Shown here piece after piece: positions 43,650-53,006 of a DNA stretch of 64,000 bases; the first letter of the stretch is position 1, and each line of letters opens with the position of its first letter. This DNA comes from Streptomyces sp. JJ66 (GTDB lineage Bacteria > Actinomycetota > Actinomycetes > Streptomycetales > Streptomycetaceae): positions 284,441-348,440 of the forward strand of contig NZ_JAEVFI010000002.1 in NCBI RefSeq assembly GCF_019303495.1. Direction: 5' to 3'. The notes below the pieces were generated by a model, which was not told the DNA's origin, did not search any database, and saw only the letters and a list, made by a program, of their open reading frames with translations. Both the position numbers and the translations under genes were made by a program.

Positions 43650-44873
43650 ATGACGGACGCCAGGTGGCAGACGGACGCCAGGTGGCAGGACGCGGAAAGG
43701 GCCCTGCGCGGCGGCGCCTCAGGACCCGCCGCGGTGCGGGCACTGCGCGAGCTGGCGCACGCCCCGCGTCCGCGCCAGGCCGTGCCCTGGTGCGAGCGGC
43801 TGCGGGCCGACGCCGAACGGCGCGGCGACGCACGGCAGGCAGCGGCCGTCGCCCTCGTCCACGCGGACCTGCTGCTGCGCCTGGGCGACCTGCGCGACGC
43901 CGAACAGCGGGCACTGGCAGCGCGGGGCGGCGACGCCGCACCCGACGGCGGTGCGGCATCCGACGGCGGTGCGCGGGACGCCCGCGCGGCCCGGCACGGC
44001 ATGCGGGACGGCCCGTTCGGCCTCGCCGTGACGGCCGCGCTCGTGCGGGCGCGTACCGCCATGGGCCGGTACGGCAGCGCCGCCCGCCTGCTGGAGCGGC
44101 CGGTGCCGCCGCACCACCTGGCGACAGCCGAGGGGCTGACGTACCGCCGGGCGCGCGGGCTGCACGCGCTGGCCACCGGACGCCCGCACGCGGCGCTGGC
44201 CGACTTCCTGGACGCCGGCCGGCTCGCCCGCGACCTGGACGCCGACCGGCCGTCAGTGCTGCCGTGGCGGTCGGACGCGGCGCTGGCACTCGCCCAGGTC
44301 GGCGAACCGGAGCAGGCCGAGCGGCTGGCCCGGGCGCAACTGGCCGGACCGGAGGGCACGGTGCCGTGGGTGCGGGGCCTGGCCCTGCGGGCGCGGGCCG
44401 CCGTCGCGCCCGCCGCGCGGGAACGCACCGGCCTGCTGGAGCGGGCCGCCGGGGAGTTGCGGCAGGCGGATGACCGGCTGGAACAGGCCCGGGCGCTGGC
44501 CGACCTGGGCCGGGCCCTGCGTGAGCAAGGGCTCACCGGACGGGTGGGGACGGTGCTGCGGCGGGCCTGGAGCCTGGCGCACGCCTGCGGCGCGGAGGCG
44601 CTGTGCGAGGAGGTGCTGCCCGGCCTGGCCGCGCGTCAGCATCCGCCGCACCCAGACGCCGTCCGCGCACCGGCGGACGGGGCGGCCCGGCTCAGCGCGT
44701 CCGAGCGGCGGGTCGCGGCGCTGGCGGCCCACGGCTACACCAACCGGGAGATCGCCCGGCGCCTGTACGTCACCGTCAGCACGGTGGAGCAGCACCTCAC
44801 CCGCGTCTACCGCAAGCTCGCCATCACCCGCCGCCAGGAGTTGCCCCTCGACTGGGTGACGGACGCGGCCTGA
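43650..44873 (+). CDS. LuxR-family transcriptional regulator with TPR-like region
   Basis: A regulator of about 407 aa. The C-terminal 65 residues are a LuxR/GerE HTH (LSASERRVAALAAHGYTNREIARRLYVTVSTVEQHLTRVYRKL), the DNA-binding part. The preceding 320 residues are Ala/Arg-rich helical repeats resembling the signalling tail of large ATP-binding LuxR regulators, but no ATPase P-loop is present. The start is uncertain: ATG 43650 is chosen where repeat-like sequence begins, although the frame is open from 43212 and the ribosome site is weak. The N terminus carries a tandem 6-residue duplication. It converges with the metallophosphoesterase gene. Confidence 0.8.
   Translation: MTDARWQTDARWQDAERALRGGASGPAAVRALRELAHAPRPRQAVPWCERLRADAERRGDARQAAAVALVHADLLLRLGDLRDAEQRALAARGGDAAPDGGAASDGGARDARAARHGMRDGPFGLAVTAALVRARTAMGRYGSAARLLERPVPPHHLATAEGLTYRRARGLHALATGRPHAALADFLDAGRLARDLDADRPSVLPWRSDAALALAQVGEPEQAERLARAQLAGPEGTVPWVRGLALRARAAVAPAARERTGLLERAAGELRQADDRLEQARALADLGRALREQGLTGRVGTVLRRAWSLAHACGAEALCEEVLPGLAARQHPPHPDAVRAPADGAARLSASERRVAALAAHGYTNREIARRLYVTVSTVEQHLTRVYRKLAITRRQELPLDWVTDAA
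43653..43688 (+). repeat. tandem 18-bp direct repeat
   Basis: Two exact copies of an 18-bp unit (43653-43670 and 43671-43688) that encode TDARWQ twice at the N terminus of the LuxR-family protein. Confidence 0.8.
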
Positions 44874-44885
44874 CCGGCGCGTCCG

Positions 44886-45737
44886 TCACCACCGCGCCCT
44901 CGGCCCCGGTGCGGGAAGGATCTGCCGGAGCCCGACGCGCGGGTGCCGGGGCCGCTTCCACTCGCGCGGGTAGCCGACGGAGACCTCCTCGAACGGCACG
45001 CCGTCATACACCGTGCTGCGCGGGATGTGCAGGTGCCCGTAGACCATCGCCGCGCTGTGGAACCGCCGGTGCCAGTCGGCGGTCAGCTCGGTGCCGCACC
45101 ACTGGGCGAACTGCGGGTAGTGCAGGATGCGCGTCGGTTCCCGGACCAGCGGGTAGTGGTTGACGAGGACGAGCGGGACGTCGGCGTCGTCACAAGCGCG
45201 CAGCCGTTCCTCCGTCGCCGCGACCCGGGCCCGGCACCACGCCTCGCGCGAGGGGTACGGATCGGGGTGCAGCAGGAACTCGTCGCTGCACACCACCCCG
45301 GTGTCGTAAGCGTGCGCCAGCGCCTCCTCCTGGGTGACGTCGCCGTGGCGCCAAGTGTAGTCGTACAGCAGGAACAGGGGTGCGATCCGGGCCGGGCCCC
45401 CGGCGCCCTCCCACACCGGGTACGGGTCCTCCGGGGTGAGCACGCCCCACGTGCGGCACTGCTCTACCAGGTGCCGGTAGCGCGCCTCGCCGCGCAGCTG
45501 GAGCGGGTCGTCCTTCGGCGTCCACAGCTCGTGGTTGCCCGGCGCCCAGATGACCCGGGCGAAGCGGCTGGCGAGGAGGCGCAGCGCCCACGCGATGTCC
45601 CGCGACCTCTCCGCCACGTCCCCGGCGACGATGAGCCAGTCGTCGCCGGAGGCGGGGTGCAGGCCCTCGACGATCGTGCGGTTCTCCGCGTAGGCGATGT
45701 GCAGGTCGCTGATGGCCCACAGCTTTCCGTCCGGCAT
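44886..45737 (-). CDS. calcineurin-like metallophosphoesterase
   Basis: A 283-aa soluble metallophosphoesterase. All metal ligands of the family are present: DxH (SDLHIAY), GD (AGDVAE), GNHE (APGNHELW), a histidine in VNHYPL and GHxH (YGHLHIP). The substrate is not determinable; relatives act on nucleotides or phosphodiesters. In some streptomycetes this gene precedes a phosphopantetheinyl transferase gene, but none is present here. The gene to its left is the LuxR regulator, only 12 bp away tail to tail. Confidence 0.9.
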   Translation of the reverse strand: MPDGKLWAISDLHIAYAENRTIVEGLHPASGDDWLIVAGDVAERSRDIAWALRLLASRFARVIWAPGNHELWTPKDDPLQLRGEARYRHLVEQCRTWGVLTPEDPYPVWEGAGGPARIAPLFLLYDYTWRHGDVTQEEALAHAYDTGVVCSDEFLLHPDPYPSREAWCRARVAATEERLRACDDADVPLVLVNHYPLVREPTRILHYPQFAQWCGTELTADWHRRFHSAAMVYGHLHIPRSTVYDGVPFEEVSVGYPREWKRPRHPRVGLRQILPAPGPRARW

Positions 45738-45816
45738 GCCCCGAACCTACGCGGCGCGTCCCGCTCCCGTCACGCCCGGTCCGGCCCGCGCTCCGGCCGG
45801 TGGCCCGGCGTCAACC

Positions 45817-47184
45817 TCACACGCCCAGCACGGCCTTGGCGGTGAGGAAGTAGATGACGAGCCCGGTGGCGTCCACCAGCGTGGTGACCATCGGGGCGGA
45901 AACCACCGCCGGGTCGATGCGCAGCCGCTTGGCCAGCAGCGGCATGGTGCCGCCGATCGTCGCCGCCCAGGCGCAGATCACCACGAGGGTGATGGCGACG
46001 ACAGCGGCGATCTTCGTGCCGACGAACACGGCCGCCACGCCGACCCCGAGCACGGCCAGCAGCGCACCGAGCACGGTGCCGACGCGGCACTCACGCCATA
46101 TCACCTTCAGCAGGTCCGAACCCCGCACCTCGCCGACGGCCAGCGCGCGCACGCAGGCCGTCGCCGCCTGGGCGCCCGCGTTGCCGCCCGCGCCGATGAG
46201 CATCGGGATGAACATCGCCAGCGCCGCCACCTGCTCCAGGGTCCCCTCGAAGGCGCGCGTCACGCTGACCGTCAGCGTCGCGGCCACCAGCAGCAGCGAG
46301 AGCCACAACGCACGGTAGCGGGCCAGCTGCCACACCCCGGCCGCCATGTAGTGGCCGCTCCACGGCGCGGCGCCGGACTGGCGGGCCATGTCCTCGGTGT
46401 CGGCGGCCTCGATGACCTCGTCGGCGTCGTCGAACGTCAGCATGCCGACGAGACGGCCCTCACTGTCCACCACCGGCAGGTTCAGGTCGTTGGTCTCGCG
46501 CATCAGCCGGGCGGCCTGCTCGGCGGAGTCGGCGGCCCGGGCGAAGGCGGGCTCGGTGGTGACCAGCTCCGAGACCATCGTCTCCGGCGGGCTCAGCACC
46601 AGCTCGCGCAACTCCACGATGCCGGTGAGCCGCCTGCTGCCGTCCACCACGGGCAGGGTGTAGACCGTCTCCGCGTGCGCGCCCTTCTGCCGCACCGTGC
46701 GCAGCGCCTGTTCCACGGTGAGGTCCTGCGGCAGCGCGACAACCTCGGGCGTCATGTACCGCCCGACCGAGCCCTCGGGATACCCCAGCAGCGCCGCCGT
46801 CATGCGCCGCTCGTGGGTGCTCAGCCCGGCCAGGACCCGCTTGGCCACCTTCGCGGGCGCCTCGCGCAGCATGCGGGCGCGGTCGTCGGGGTCCATGCCC
46901 TCGACGAGTTCCAGGAAGGTGTGGTCGCGCAGGCCCTCCAGGATCGCCTGCTGGTCAACCGGCTCCAGCTCCTCGAAGACGGTGAGCGCCCGGTCCTTGT
47001 CCAGCAGGCGGAAGGCGATCCCGGCCGTCACGTTGTCCATGCGGGCCAGCTCGTCCGCGATGACGTGCGGCGGGTGCGTCTCCAGCCACTCCAGCGCGGC
47101 GTGCAGGCGCTGGCCCTCCACTATGTCCTGAAGCGACTCGGGCAGGTCAGGATGCAGCTCGTCGGTGACGGAACTCTGCGGCAT
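45817..47184 (-). CDS. mgtE: MgtE-family magnesium transporter
   Basis: A 455-aa magnesium channel. The cytosolic N domain (about 1-130, with EELEPVDQQAILEGL) and CBS pair (about 135-260) close the pore when magnesium is plentiful. The five-helix membrane domain follows, with the signature PMLIGAGGNAGAQAAT and VISAP-like ending (DPAVVSAPMVTTLVDATGLV). The domains appear complete. A 91-nt stretch separates the start from an inverted repeat in the leader that may be regulatory. Confidence 0.95.
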   Translation of the reverse strand: MPQSSVTDELHPDLPESLQDIVEGQRLHAALEWLETHPPHVIADELARMDNVTAGIAFRLLDKDRALTVFEELEPVDQQAILEGLRDHTFLELVEGMDPDDRARMLREAPAKVAKRVLAGLSTHERRMTAALLGYPEGSVGRYMTPEVVALPQDLTVEQALRTVRQKGAHAETVYTLPVVDGSRRLTGIVELRELVLSPPETMVSELVTTEPAFARAADSAEQAARLMRETNDLNLPVVDSEGRLVGMLTFDDADEVIEAADTEDMARQSGAAPWSGHYMAAGVWQLARYRALWLSLLLVAATLTVSVTRAFEGTLEQVAALAMFIPMLIGAGGNAGAQAATACVRALAVGEVRGSDLLKVIWRECRVGTVLGALLAVLGVGVAAVFVGTKIAAVVAITLVVICAWAATIGGTMPLLAKRLRIDPAVVSAPMVTTLVDATGLVIYFLTAKAVLGV

Positions 47185-47274
47185 GGAACGTCCTCAGCAC
47201 GGCGGCGTGGTCTTCGGGCACCGGGGCTTACCGCGGGCACCGCCACTCTCGCACCGCTAGCGGGGCGGGCAGGC

Positions 47275-47331
47275 GGCGCCGCGCGGTGACCGACTGGGAG
47301 GTTCGCCGCACTTCCACCAGGTCACGGCGCC
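47275..47331 (-). promoter_or_regulatory. structured leader candidate upstream of mgtE
   Basis: Arms GGCGCC (47275-47280) and GTGACC (47286-47291) pair with GGTCAC (47320-47325) and GGCGCC (47326-47331), leaving a 5-nt bulge and a 28-nt loop. It lies 91-147 nt before the mgtE start. I could not match it to the M-box (ykoK) riboswitch consensus, so only a structured leader is claimed. The remainder of the 381-bp gap 47185-47565 shows nothing else. Confidence 0.35.
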
Positions 47332-47565
47332 ACCTCCTCACTCCACGGCCACTGCGGACGCGCGAGCAGGATACCGCGTCACCGATTCCCACCGGCCCGG
47401 CTGCCGCGCCGCGTCCGTGCCCGGCTCCCTCGCCCCCTCAGCAAGCTCGCCGCCGCGCTCGCGCTCGTGCCCCGGCTCCCCCTCCGGACAGCGGGGCTCC
47501 CCGCCCGCAAGGCCACGGTCCTTTTCGAACCGATCCCCTGCGGCACCGAAGAACCCGCCAGCGCC

Positions 47566-48585
47566 TCAGCGCACGATGGACTGCACTTCCCGCACCGTCA
47601 CCGACTGTGCGGCTTCGAACGTACCGTCAGGGAGGTCGCCCCCCGTTCCGCCAGAGCCCTCCCAGGCGACTTCCCACGTCACCGTCGCCCGCAACTCGTA
47701 GTCTCCAGCACGCAGGTACGTCAGACCGCACGGAGGCGTCTGGGCGGAGCGGCCCTTCTCATAGGGCTCACCGATCACGCCGTCCGCCGCGATAGCACAC
47801 TCGCCCGAAACGGGATGCAGCTCTGCGTCCCTGGTCCCGGGCTCGATGCGGAACGACACCGGCCTCGCCGTCGTGGTCGCCTCAATACCGAGCGCCTCGA
47901 CCGACGCCGTCACCGCTACCGGTGCGAAGTCCGCGTTCGCCGACCACACCCACGTGTCGAGGTTCACCGTTTGCTCGTCCGCAGGGCTCAACTCGAATTC
48001 GGTCGTGGGCACCTGAATCTGCTCATACGCGAGACCGGCGAGAATCTCCGGACTGATCACGTTCTCGATGTCCGGCGTCTCCCCGTTCTCCACCCAGAAA
48101 GGCGGTTCGTCACACGCGAGTTTTCCGGGGTCGCCGGCCGGTGTGCTGGGGTTCATGACGCCCTCCCACCACATTCCCTCCCCCTGCTTGTCGATGTTGT
48201 GGTCCTTGTACTGGCTGTCCTCGCCGTACATCTCCTCATGCGTCTCCACCGCTTCAGCCTTGCCCGTGTGGAGCGGCGTGCCGAGGTAGTCCGCATAGCG
48301 CTGCCTGAACTCCTCGGGAGTCATGGTGGGCGCGTACCAGCAAGCCGGCGGCGTCCAGTCCCCACCCGCCACCGCCATGCGGCCAGCTCCCTCCCCGGAA
48401 CCGTTCCGGGAGGTGTCGTAGGTGATCGCGGTCGCGCGGGCGAAGAGAGTACCCCCCTCCCGGCCTCCCTCCGTATCCGGCGCGACCGGCTTCCCCGCGT
48501 ACGCGTGCACCGCCGCCAGCAACACCAACGCGAAGGCTGCGGAAACGCCGCTGAACGCCCTTGTTGTCGATATCAGTCTCGGCAT
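47566..48585 (-). CDS. secreted protein, family unknown (paralogue of 63283 gene)
   Basis: A 339-aa protein with an N-terminal signal/anchor (STTRAFSGVSAAFALVLLAAVHAYAG). The body has about 60 residues of helical sequence (MTPEEFRQRYADYLGTPL), then a beta-rich half with pairs of cysteines (ECAI and PPCGL) suggesting a disulphide. It ends in VREVQSIVR. I do not recognise the family. The C-terminal half matches the partial gene at 63283 (ISPEILA/ISPVVLS, VNLDT/VNLET, VREVQSIVR/VQEIQTIVR). The start ATG at 48585 overlaps the lipoprotein gene end by 13 bp, so the two are coupled. Confidence 0.82.
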   Translation of the reverse strand: MPRLISTTRAFSGVSAAFALVLLAAVHAYAGKPVAPDTEGGREGGTLFARATAITYDTSRNGSGEGAGRMAVAGGDWTPPACWYAPTMTPEEFRQRYADYLGTPLHTGKAEAVETHEEMYGEDSQYKDHNIDKQGEGMWWEGVMNPSTPAGDPGKLACDEPPFWVENGETPDIENVISPEILAGLAYEQIQVPTTEFELSPADEQTVNLDTWVWSANADFAPVAVTASVEALGIEATTTARPVSFRIEPGTRDAELHPVSGECAIAADGVIGEPYEKGRSAQTPPCGLTYLRAGDYELRATVTWEVAWEGSGGTGGDLPDGTFEAAQSVTVREVQSIVR

Positions 48586-49250
48586 TCGTCCGCCTTCCCT
48601 CGAACCACCAGGGAGTGTGCCTGCCACAGCGTGGACTTCTCGGACTGCTGCATGACGATCTCGTAAGAGACATAGTTTTCAGCCTCCCCCTCGCCAGCCT
48701 CTTCGTCGCGCAAAACCTCCCCTGACTCGACATCCTTGCCGTACACGTCGGACTGATCTTCGCAGAAGATGACGGCTGCTCTCGTCTTCTCCTCGGCGAC
48801 CCGGACTTCCGGACGGTAATAGCGATCGGTACCCGTGAGAGTCCAACCGCCCTCGATGTACTGCTCGATTTGGTTCTTGGCGTAGCTCTGCGCCTGCTCC
48901 AGGGGCACGGAGTAGGTCAGGTATGCCGAATCACTGGCGTCCTGCTTGACGATGCCATGCGCAATGCTCCGCACGTAGTTGGCTGCGTCGCGCAAGGCAG
49001 CTTCACCCTCAGGGCCTGCGGACGTAGTCCAGTCGTCGAAGACCAGCTTCAAGTCCTTCGGCAACGTCATGTCAGGTCGTTCGATGCCGTCCTCTGTCGC
49101 GTCCGGACTCGGCGTCGCTGTGTGGCTGGGCTCCTGCGCACCGGCGATCGTGTCGTCTTTCTCCCCGCCACCGCCCCCACCACAACCGGCGAGCAGTACG
49201 GTCGCGGCTGCTGCGGCAGCCAGGGCGGGCAGAGTGCGGCGGTGGCTCAC
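48573..49250 (-). CDS. putative lipoprotein, function unknown
   Basis: A 225-aa exported lipoprotein. Lipobox LLAGC at about residue 20-24, followed by a poly-Gly linker and a disordered acidic stretch, then a small folded domain (LPKDLKLVFDDWTTSAGPEGEA, SYAKNQIEQYIEGGWTLTG). No known enzyme motif. GTG 49250 is preferred over ATG 49280 because AAGGAG lies 8 nt upstream. It overlaps the start of the neighbouring secreted protein, suggesting the two work together outside the membrane. Confidence 0.85.
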   Translation of the reverse strand: MSHRRTLPALAAAAAATVLLAGCGGGGGGEKDDTIAGAQEPSHTATPSPDATEDGIERPDMTLPKDLKLVFDDWTTSAGPEGEAALRDAANYVRSIAHGIVKQDASDSAYLTYSVPLEQAQSYAKNQIEQYIEGGWTLTGTDRYYRPEVRVAEEKTRAAVIFCEDQSDVYGKDVESGEVLRDEEAGEGEAENYVSYEIVMQQSEKSTLWQAHSLVVRGKADECRD

Positions 49251-49323
49251 AACGGGGCTCCTTTGACTATGGCCAGTCATCGAACAACAGGACGCTATCG
49301 ACTCCCCCGGCAGGCCCGCCACG

Positions 49324-49363
49324 GTGATCACGCCCCGGGTCGGGTAGCCCGGAACGTGATCAC
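49324..49363 (-). terminator. hairpin terminator overlapping the LysM/BTAD stop
   Basis: Perfect 9-bp arms GTGATCACG (49324-49332) and CGTGATCAC (49355-49363) with inner CCGGG/CCCGG pairing. The hairpin includes the stop codon of the upstream gene. Confidence 0.6.
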
Positions 49364-52300
49364 CCCGCGTTCGCGGTGGTGTGGGAGCGCCAGGTGGGCA
49401 GGAGTTCGTCCAGCAGTGCTTCGGTACGGGACGGCAGGCCCCGGCCGGGGCCGTGCAGCCGCCGGTTGGTCTCCAGCAGCCACTGCGCGGAGGTGGCCAG
49501 CTGGGCCTCGTCACCCGTGGCACTAGCGGTGCGCAGCAGTTCGTTCCACAGGCGTTCGTCGCCGGGCGCGGTGGCCAGGGCTGTGCGCACGGCGTGCGCG
49601 GCACGCCTGGGCTTGTCGGCCGCCAGGTACTCGGCGGCCAGGGCCAGGCCCACGTCAGCGACGATGACCGGGTGCTGGGCGTCCACGATCTCGTGCGCCA
49701 GCCAGCCGTACCGCCCCTCGGGGCGCCCGGCGAGCAACGGCCCACGGGCCAGGTCAAGCGCTTCCTTCAGGCGTTGCCGGCGCGTGGCGGAGGGTCGCTC
49801 CACGGCGCTGTCGCCGGCCCGCGCCTCGTGGTGGAGGGTGCGCAGCACGTCCCAGTCGCAGACCACGGAGGGGGCCAGCAGGAGGCGGCCCGTGTCGTCG
49901 CAGGACAGCAGGGCCGCGCCGCCGGTGCTGGTGCCCAGCCAGGTCCCCAGCCGCTCGATCAGCGCGTCACGCACGTCCTCGGTGACCCCGCGCGGCCACA
50001 GCGCGGACGCCAGCACCCGGGGGTGCACCCCTTCACGGTGCAACAGCAGCAGCGCCAGAGCCTCGTACAGCAGCGGGCTGCGCGCGCCCTCGGGCTCGTC
50101 GAGGCCCACCACCTCGTACTGCCCCAGCAGTCGGGCGTAGACAGCTGGCCTGCCGTGTTCGCTGAGGTCGATGGAGAAGCGGGGGCCCGCCTGAGCGGCC
50201 CGGTCCGTAGCGGCGGTGTCGGGGTCGGTGCCGTCCGCGTCGGTGGACGTGAACAGCTCCACCACGGCGGCACGCTGAGCCTCGGGGAGGAGCTGGGCGT
50301 CGAGTTCCAGCCCCATCAGGGGGGCGGCCAGCTTGCCGTTGCTCTGGACGTCGAACTGCCACACGGCGCCGCGCAGGTCCTCCTGCTCGGTGCCGACGAC
50401 GTACCCGATGCCCAGGCTGTCGGAGTCGGCCGCCAGTTCGGCCAGGCGCTCGCCTTGCTCCTGGGTGGGTTCGGCGTCCAGGAGCACCAGGTGCGGCGCC
50501 CACTGCTGACCCCGAGCCGGACCGACGCGGCCGGTCAGCACACTGCTGTGCCCGGCCCCGTGGAGCTGGCCGCGACGCAGCTCGGTTTCGGCTTCCATGA
50601 CCTCCAACAGCCCCGCCACGTCCGCCAGGTGCCGCATGCGGGTCGGCGCCAGCGTCGGCAGCTCCGCCCCGAAGCCGACCAGGGTGACCGTCATGCGATC
50701 CGACCAGCCGCTGGTGGCCAGCTCGGCGGCGGCGGAGGCCAGGACCGCCGTCCGGTACTCGGCCGGGCCGGTCACCGAGACCAGCCCGGGCAACGACTCC
50801 AGGTTCAGCAGCAGGCGGACGCCCTCGCGCGTGCCGAGGCTGACGAGCCCTGGATAGGGGGCGGCGGCGCCCCGGTCCTCGTCGTACACCTCCGCGTCCG
50901 TGCGGTCGATCGTCCAGAACGTGGGGCTCTGGCCCAGCTTCCACGGCGCTGGCGGGGGTGGTGCCTCGGCGGCGAGCTGGAGGTGGAGGTCCCGGTCACC
51001 GAGCCAGGCGGCGTAGACGGCGGGCAGCGGCCGGTTGTCGGCCGACAGCGCACGGGACAGGCCGCGCAGGGAGCGGTCGAGGAAGCGAACGGCCTCGGGG
51101 TCGGCGCCCACCAGCAAGGCGTCCCGGGCGTCGGTGGCCGCACCTGCTGGAGGCTCGAACTCGTTGGCGACACCGCGTCGCAGCCCGCCCGCCATGGAGC
51201 GCCACAAGGCGTGCCGACGGCGTCGGCCGAGCGCTCCGAGCAGGCCCGCGGCGAGCAGCGGGGCGCCCAGCAGCGCTTCGGGAAGCCCGAAGGACGGAGA
51301 GCCGGAGGTGGCCACGGCGTCAGCGGAGGCCCCGCCCGTGCCCGGGACCGCGCTGCCGCCGCCCGCCGGTGCCTCGTCGGCGCCCGGGGCGGCGGCGTCC
51401 GCGGCGGGCCCCCGGCTGTCGGATGGAGCGGCGTCGGGGGCCGCCTCCTGCTGCTGCGCCTCGTGCGCCGCCGGGGCCTGGCGCCCGGGTTGCTCCGCCG
51501 CTGCTCCTCCGTCTTGCCCACCCCCGCCCGTCAACTGGTCGCCCGTACGCTGGTAGTCCCGGATCTCCTGCCGCACCTCGGGGCTCACCACAGGCGCCTC
51601 GTCGGGCATCTCGACCAGCTCGCCGCCGCGTGCGTCCGCGGGCATCTCCATGATCCAGCCTGGCCGGATGAGGCTCGCCTCGGTGAGCTTGGAGCCGTCT
51701 GGCTGCACCCGGTCCTTGTTCAGCTCGAAGATCTCCTTGTACCGCAGGCCGTCGCCCAGGTGACGTTCGGAGATGCCCCACAGCGTGTCATGGTGGCGTC
51801 CCTCGGGCGGCTGGATGCGGTAGAACTTCGTGTCCCTCTCCGCCTTCTCGCCTGCCGCACTGTCGGCCGCCTCGCTTCCTCCACCACGCTCAGCCGTACG
51901 TTCCACGCCGCCACCGGCCGCCTCCTGCCCCGGTGTCTGCTGCGCCACGGCCGCCGGGCCCGCCTTCGGGGGCTCGCTGAACCCGTTTCCGAGCTGGCCG
52001 ACCGTGGGAATGAAGCTGGCGGCGGCCGAGGTTGCCAGCAGCAGCGAGGCGATCAGGTTGCGTGCCAGCAGCTGACTGGGCCCGGCTCCGGGAATGCGGG
52101 TGGGCATGCCCACGCCGGAGATCGCGGCCTTGGCCTCGACGAGCACGCAGGCCGCGAACTGCGCCCAGGCCACCCAGACGGCCAGCGCGAGGATCTTCTG
52201 GAAAACCGCGAAGCTGATCTCCTGCCGCAGCGTGTCCAGGGAGGGGACGGAGCGCGGCAGCGGCCAGCCGATGAAGTACGCCAGCGCCGCCGGTACGCCG

Positions 52301-52395
52301 ATGACCAGCACGGCGAGGGCGAGGAAGGCCAGGATGGCGCGCAGGAAGTCACCGACCGTGCGGCCGGTCCGGACCGGGACCGGAGTGCCTGGCAT
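49360..52395 (-). CDS. membrane-bound LysM + BTAD (SARP-like) regulator of the Tad locus
   Basis: A 1011-aa protein. Membrane helices lie at about 17-43, 65-87 and 110-132, then a LysM wall-binding domain at about 190-252 (RHHDTLWGISERHLGDGLRYKEIFELN), an Ala/Gly/Pro-rich linker and a fourth helix at 374-390. The large C-terminal part (about 400-1011) has an unnamed middle region and ends in a winged-helix plus BTAD bacterial transcriptional activation domain (GVHPRVLASALWPRG, WLAHEIVDAQHPVI). It could sense the wall and signal inward. It heads the Tad genes, with only 74 bp before tadG. The ATG at 52395 has TAAGGAG upstream. Confidence 0.88.
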   Translation of the reverse strand: MPGTPVPVRTGRTVGDFLRAILAFLALAVLVIGVPAALAYFIGWPLPRSVPSLDTLRQEISFAVFQKILALAVWVAWAQFAACVLVEAKAAISGVGMPTRIPGAGPSQLLARNLIASLLLATSAAASFIPTVGQLGNGFSEPPKAGPAAVAQQTPGQEAAGGGVERTAERGGGSEAADSAAGEKAERDTKFYRIQPPEGRHHDTLWGISERHLGDGLRYKEIFELNKDRVQPDGSKLTEASLIRPGWIMEMPADARGGELVEMPDEAPVVSPEVRQEIRDYQRTGDQLTGGGGQDGGAAAEQPGRQAPAAHEAQQQEAAPDAAPSDSRGPAADAAAPGADEAPAGGGSAVPGTGGASADAVATSGSPSFGLPEALLGAPLLAAGLLGALGRRRRHALWRSMAGGLRRGVANEFEPPAGAATDARDALLVGADPEAVRFLDRSLRGLSRALSADNRPLPAVYAAWLGDRDLHLQLAAEAPPPPAPWKLGQSPTFWTIDRTDAEVYDEDRGAAAPYPGLVSLGTREGVRLLLNLESLPGLVSVTGPAEYRTAVLASAAAELATSGWSDRMTVTLVGFGAELPTLAPTRMRHLADVAGLLEVMEAETELRRGQLHGAGHSSVLTGRVGPARGQQWAPHLVLLDAEPTQEQGERLAELAADSDSLGIGYVVGTEQEDLRGAVWQFDVQSNGKLAAPLMGLELDAQLLPEAQRAAVVELFTSTDADGTDPDTAATDRAAQAGPRFSIDLSEHGRPAVYARLLGQYEVVGLDEPEGARSPLLYEALALLLLHREGVHPRVLASALWPRGVTEDVRDALIERLGTWLGTSTGGAALLSCDDTGRLLLAPSVVCDWDVLRTLHHEARAGDSAVERPSATRRQRLKEALDLARGPLLAGRPEGRYGWLAHEIVDAQHPVIVADVGLALAAEYLAADKPRRAAHAVRTALATAPGDERLWNELLRTASATGDEAQLATSAQWLLETNRRLHGPGRGLPSRTEALLDELLPTWRSHTTANAG

Positions 52396-52469
52396 GTCGC
52401 GTGCTCCTTACGGGTGGGTGGCGTGGTCGGTGGGTCGGAGTGTCGGGGTGTCCACGGCGGACAGCTGGG

Positions 52470-53006
52470 TCAGCCCGTCTCGTTGACCGCCCGGGCGGTG
52501 CCGTGGACCCGGACCGGTGCGGAGTAGAAGATGCCGGTCAGGACGGGCTCGTAGGTGAGCTGTATCCGCACTGCGACCCCTTCGGCGTCGGCCTCCGTGC
52601 AGCCGGAGGCCGCGATGTCGGCCGGGGAGACACCGGCCTGCACCGCGTACTCGGCCACCCGCGCCTGGCAGTTCTCGTAGTTGATGGGCGCCGGGGTTCC
52701 GCTGCCCTCGCGCAGCGCCTCCTCGTCGATGTCCATGGCGGCGTAGCGCGCGGCCTGTTCGGCGATGTCGGCGGCCCGCTCCCGCTGGGCGATGGACATC
52801 CCTCCGTCCACGACGAACGCCGCCAGGGTGAGGAAGACCAGCGCGAAGACGATGACGGCACCGGCACCGGAGCCGCGATCCCGCTCGGCGCCCAGAACGC
52901 CGTCCCGTACCGCTGTCCATCGCCGCACCAGGGCGGCACGGCCGCGCCCGCGAACCTCCAGGCGCACCGGGGTGACCGCGCGGCGGGCGGTGGTCCGGCG
53001 GCTCAT
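52470..53006 (-). CDS. tadG: TadG-like pilus assembly protein
   Basis: A 178-aa pseudopilin-type protein. A basic N terminus is followed by a single hydrophobic helix (GAVIVFALVFLTLAAFVVDGG) and an extracytoplasmic domain with two cysteines. Tad/Flp loci carry several such TadE/TadG pilin-like proteins that help build the pilus. Its ATG overlaps the stop of the upstream TadE gene (ATGA). Confidence 0.82.
   Translation of the reverse strand: MSRRTTARRAVTPVRLEVRGRGRAALVRRWTAVRDGVLGAERDRGSGAGAVIVFALVFLTLAAFVVDGGMSIAQRERAADIAEQAARYAAMDIDEEALREGSGTPAPINYENCQARVAEYAVQAGVSPADIAASGCTEADAEGVAVRIQLTYEPVLTGIFYSAPVRVHGTARAVNETG

Noticed and set aside
47185..47565. M-box (ykoK) magnesium riboswitch before mgtE
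   Set aside because: The conserved GTTAGGTGAGGCTC-type core was not present; only a generic inverted repeat is kept as a low-confidence feature.
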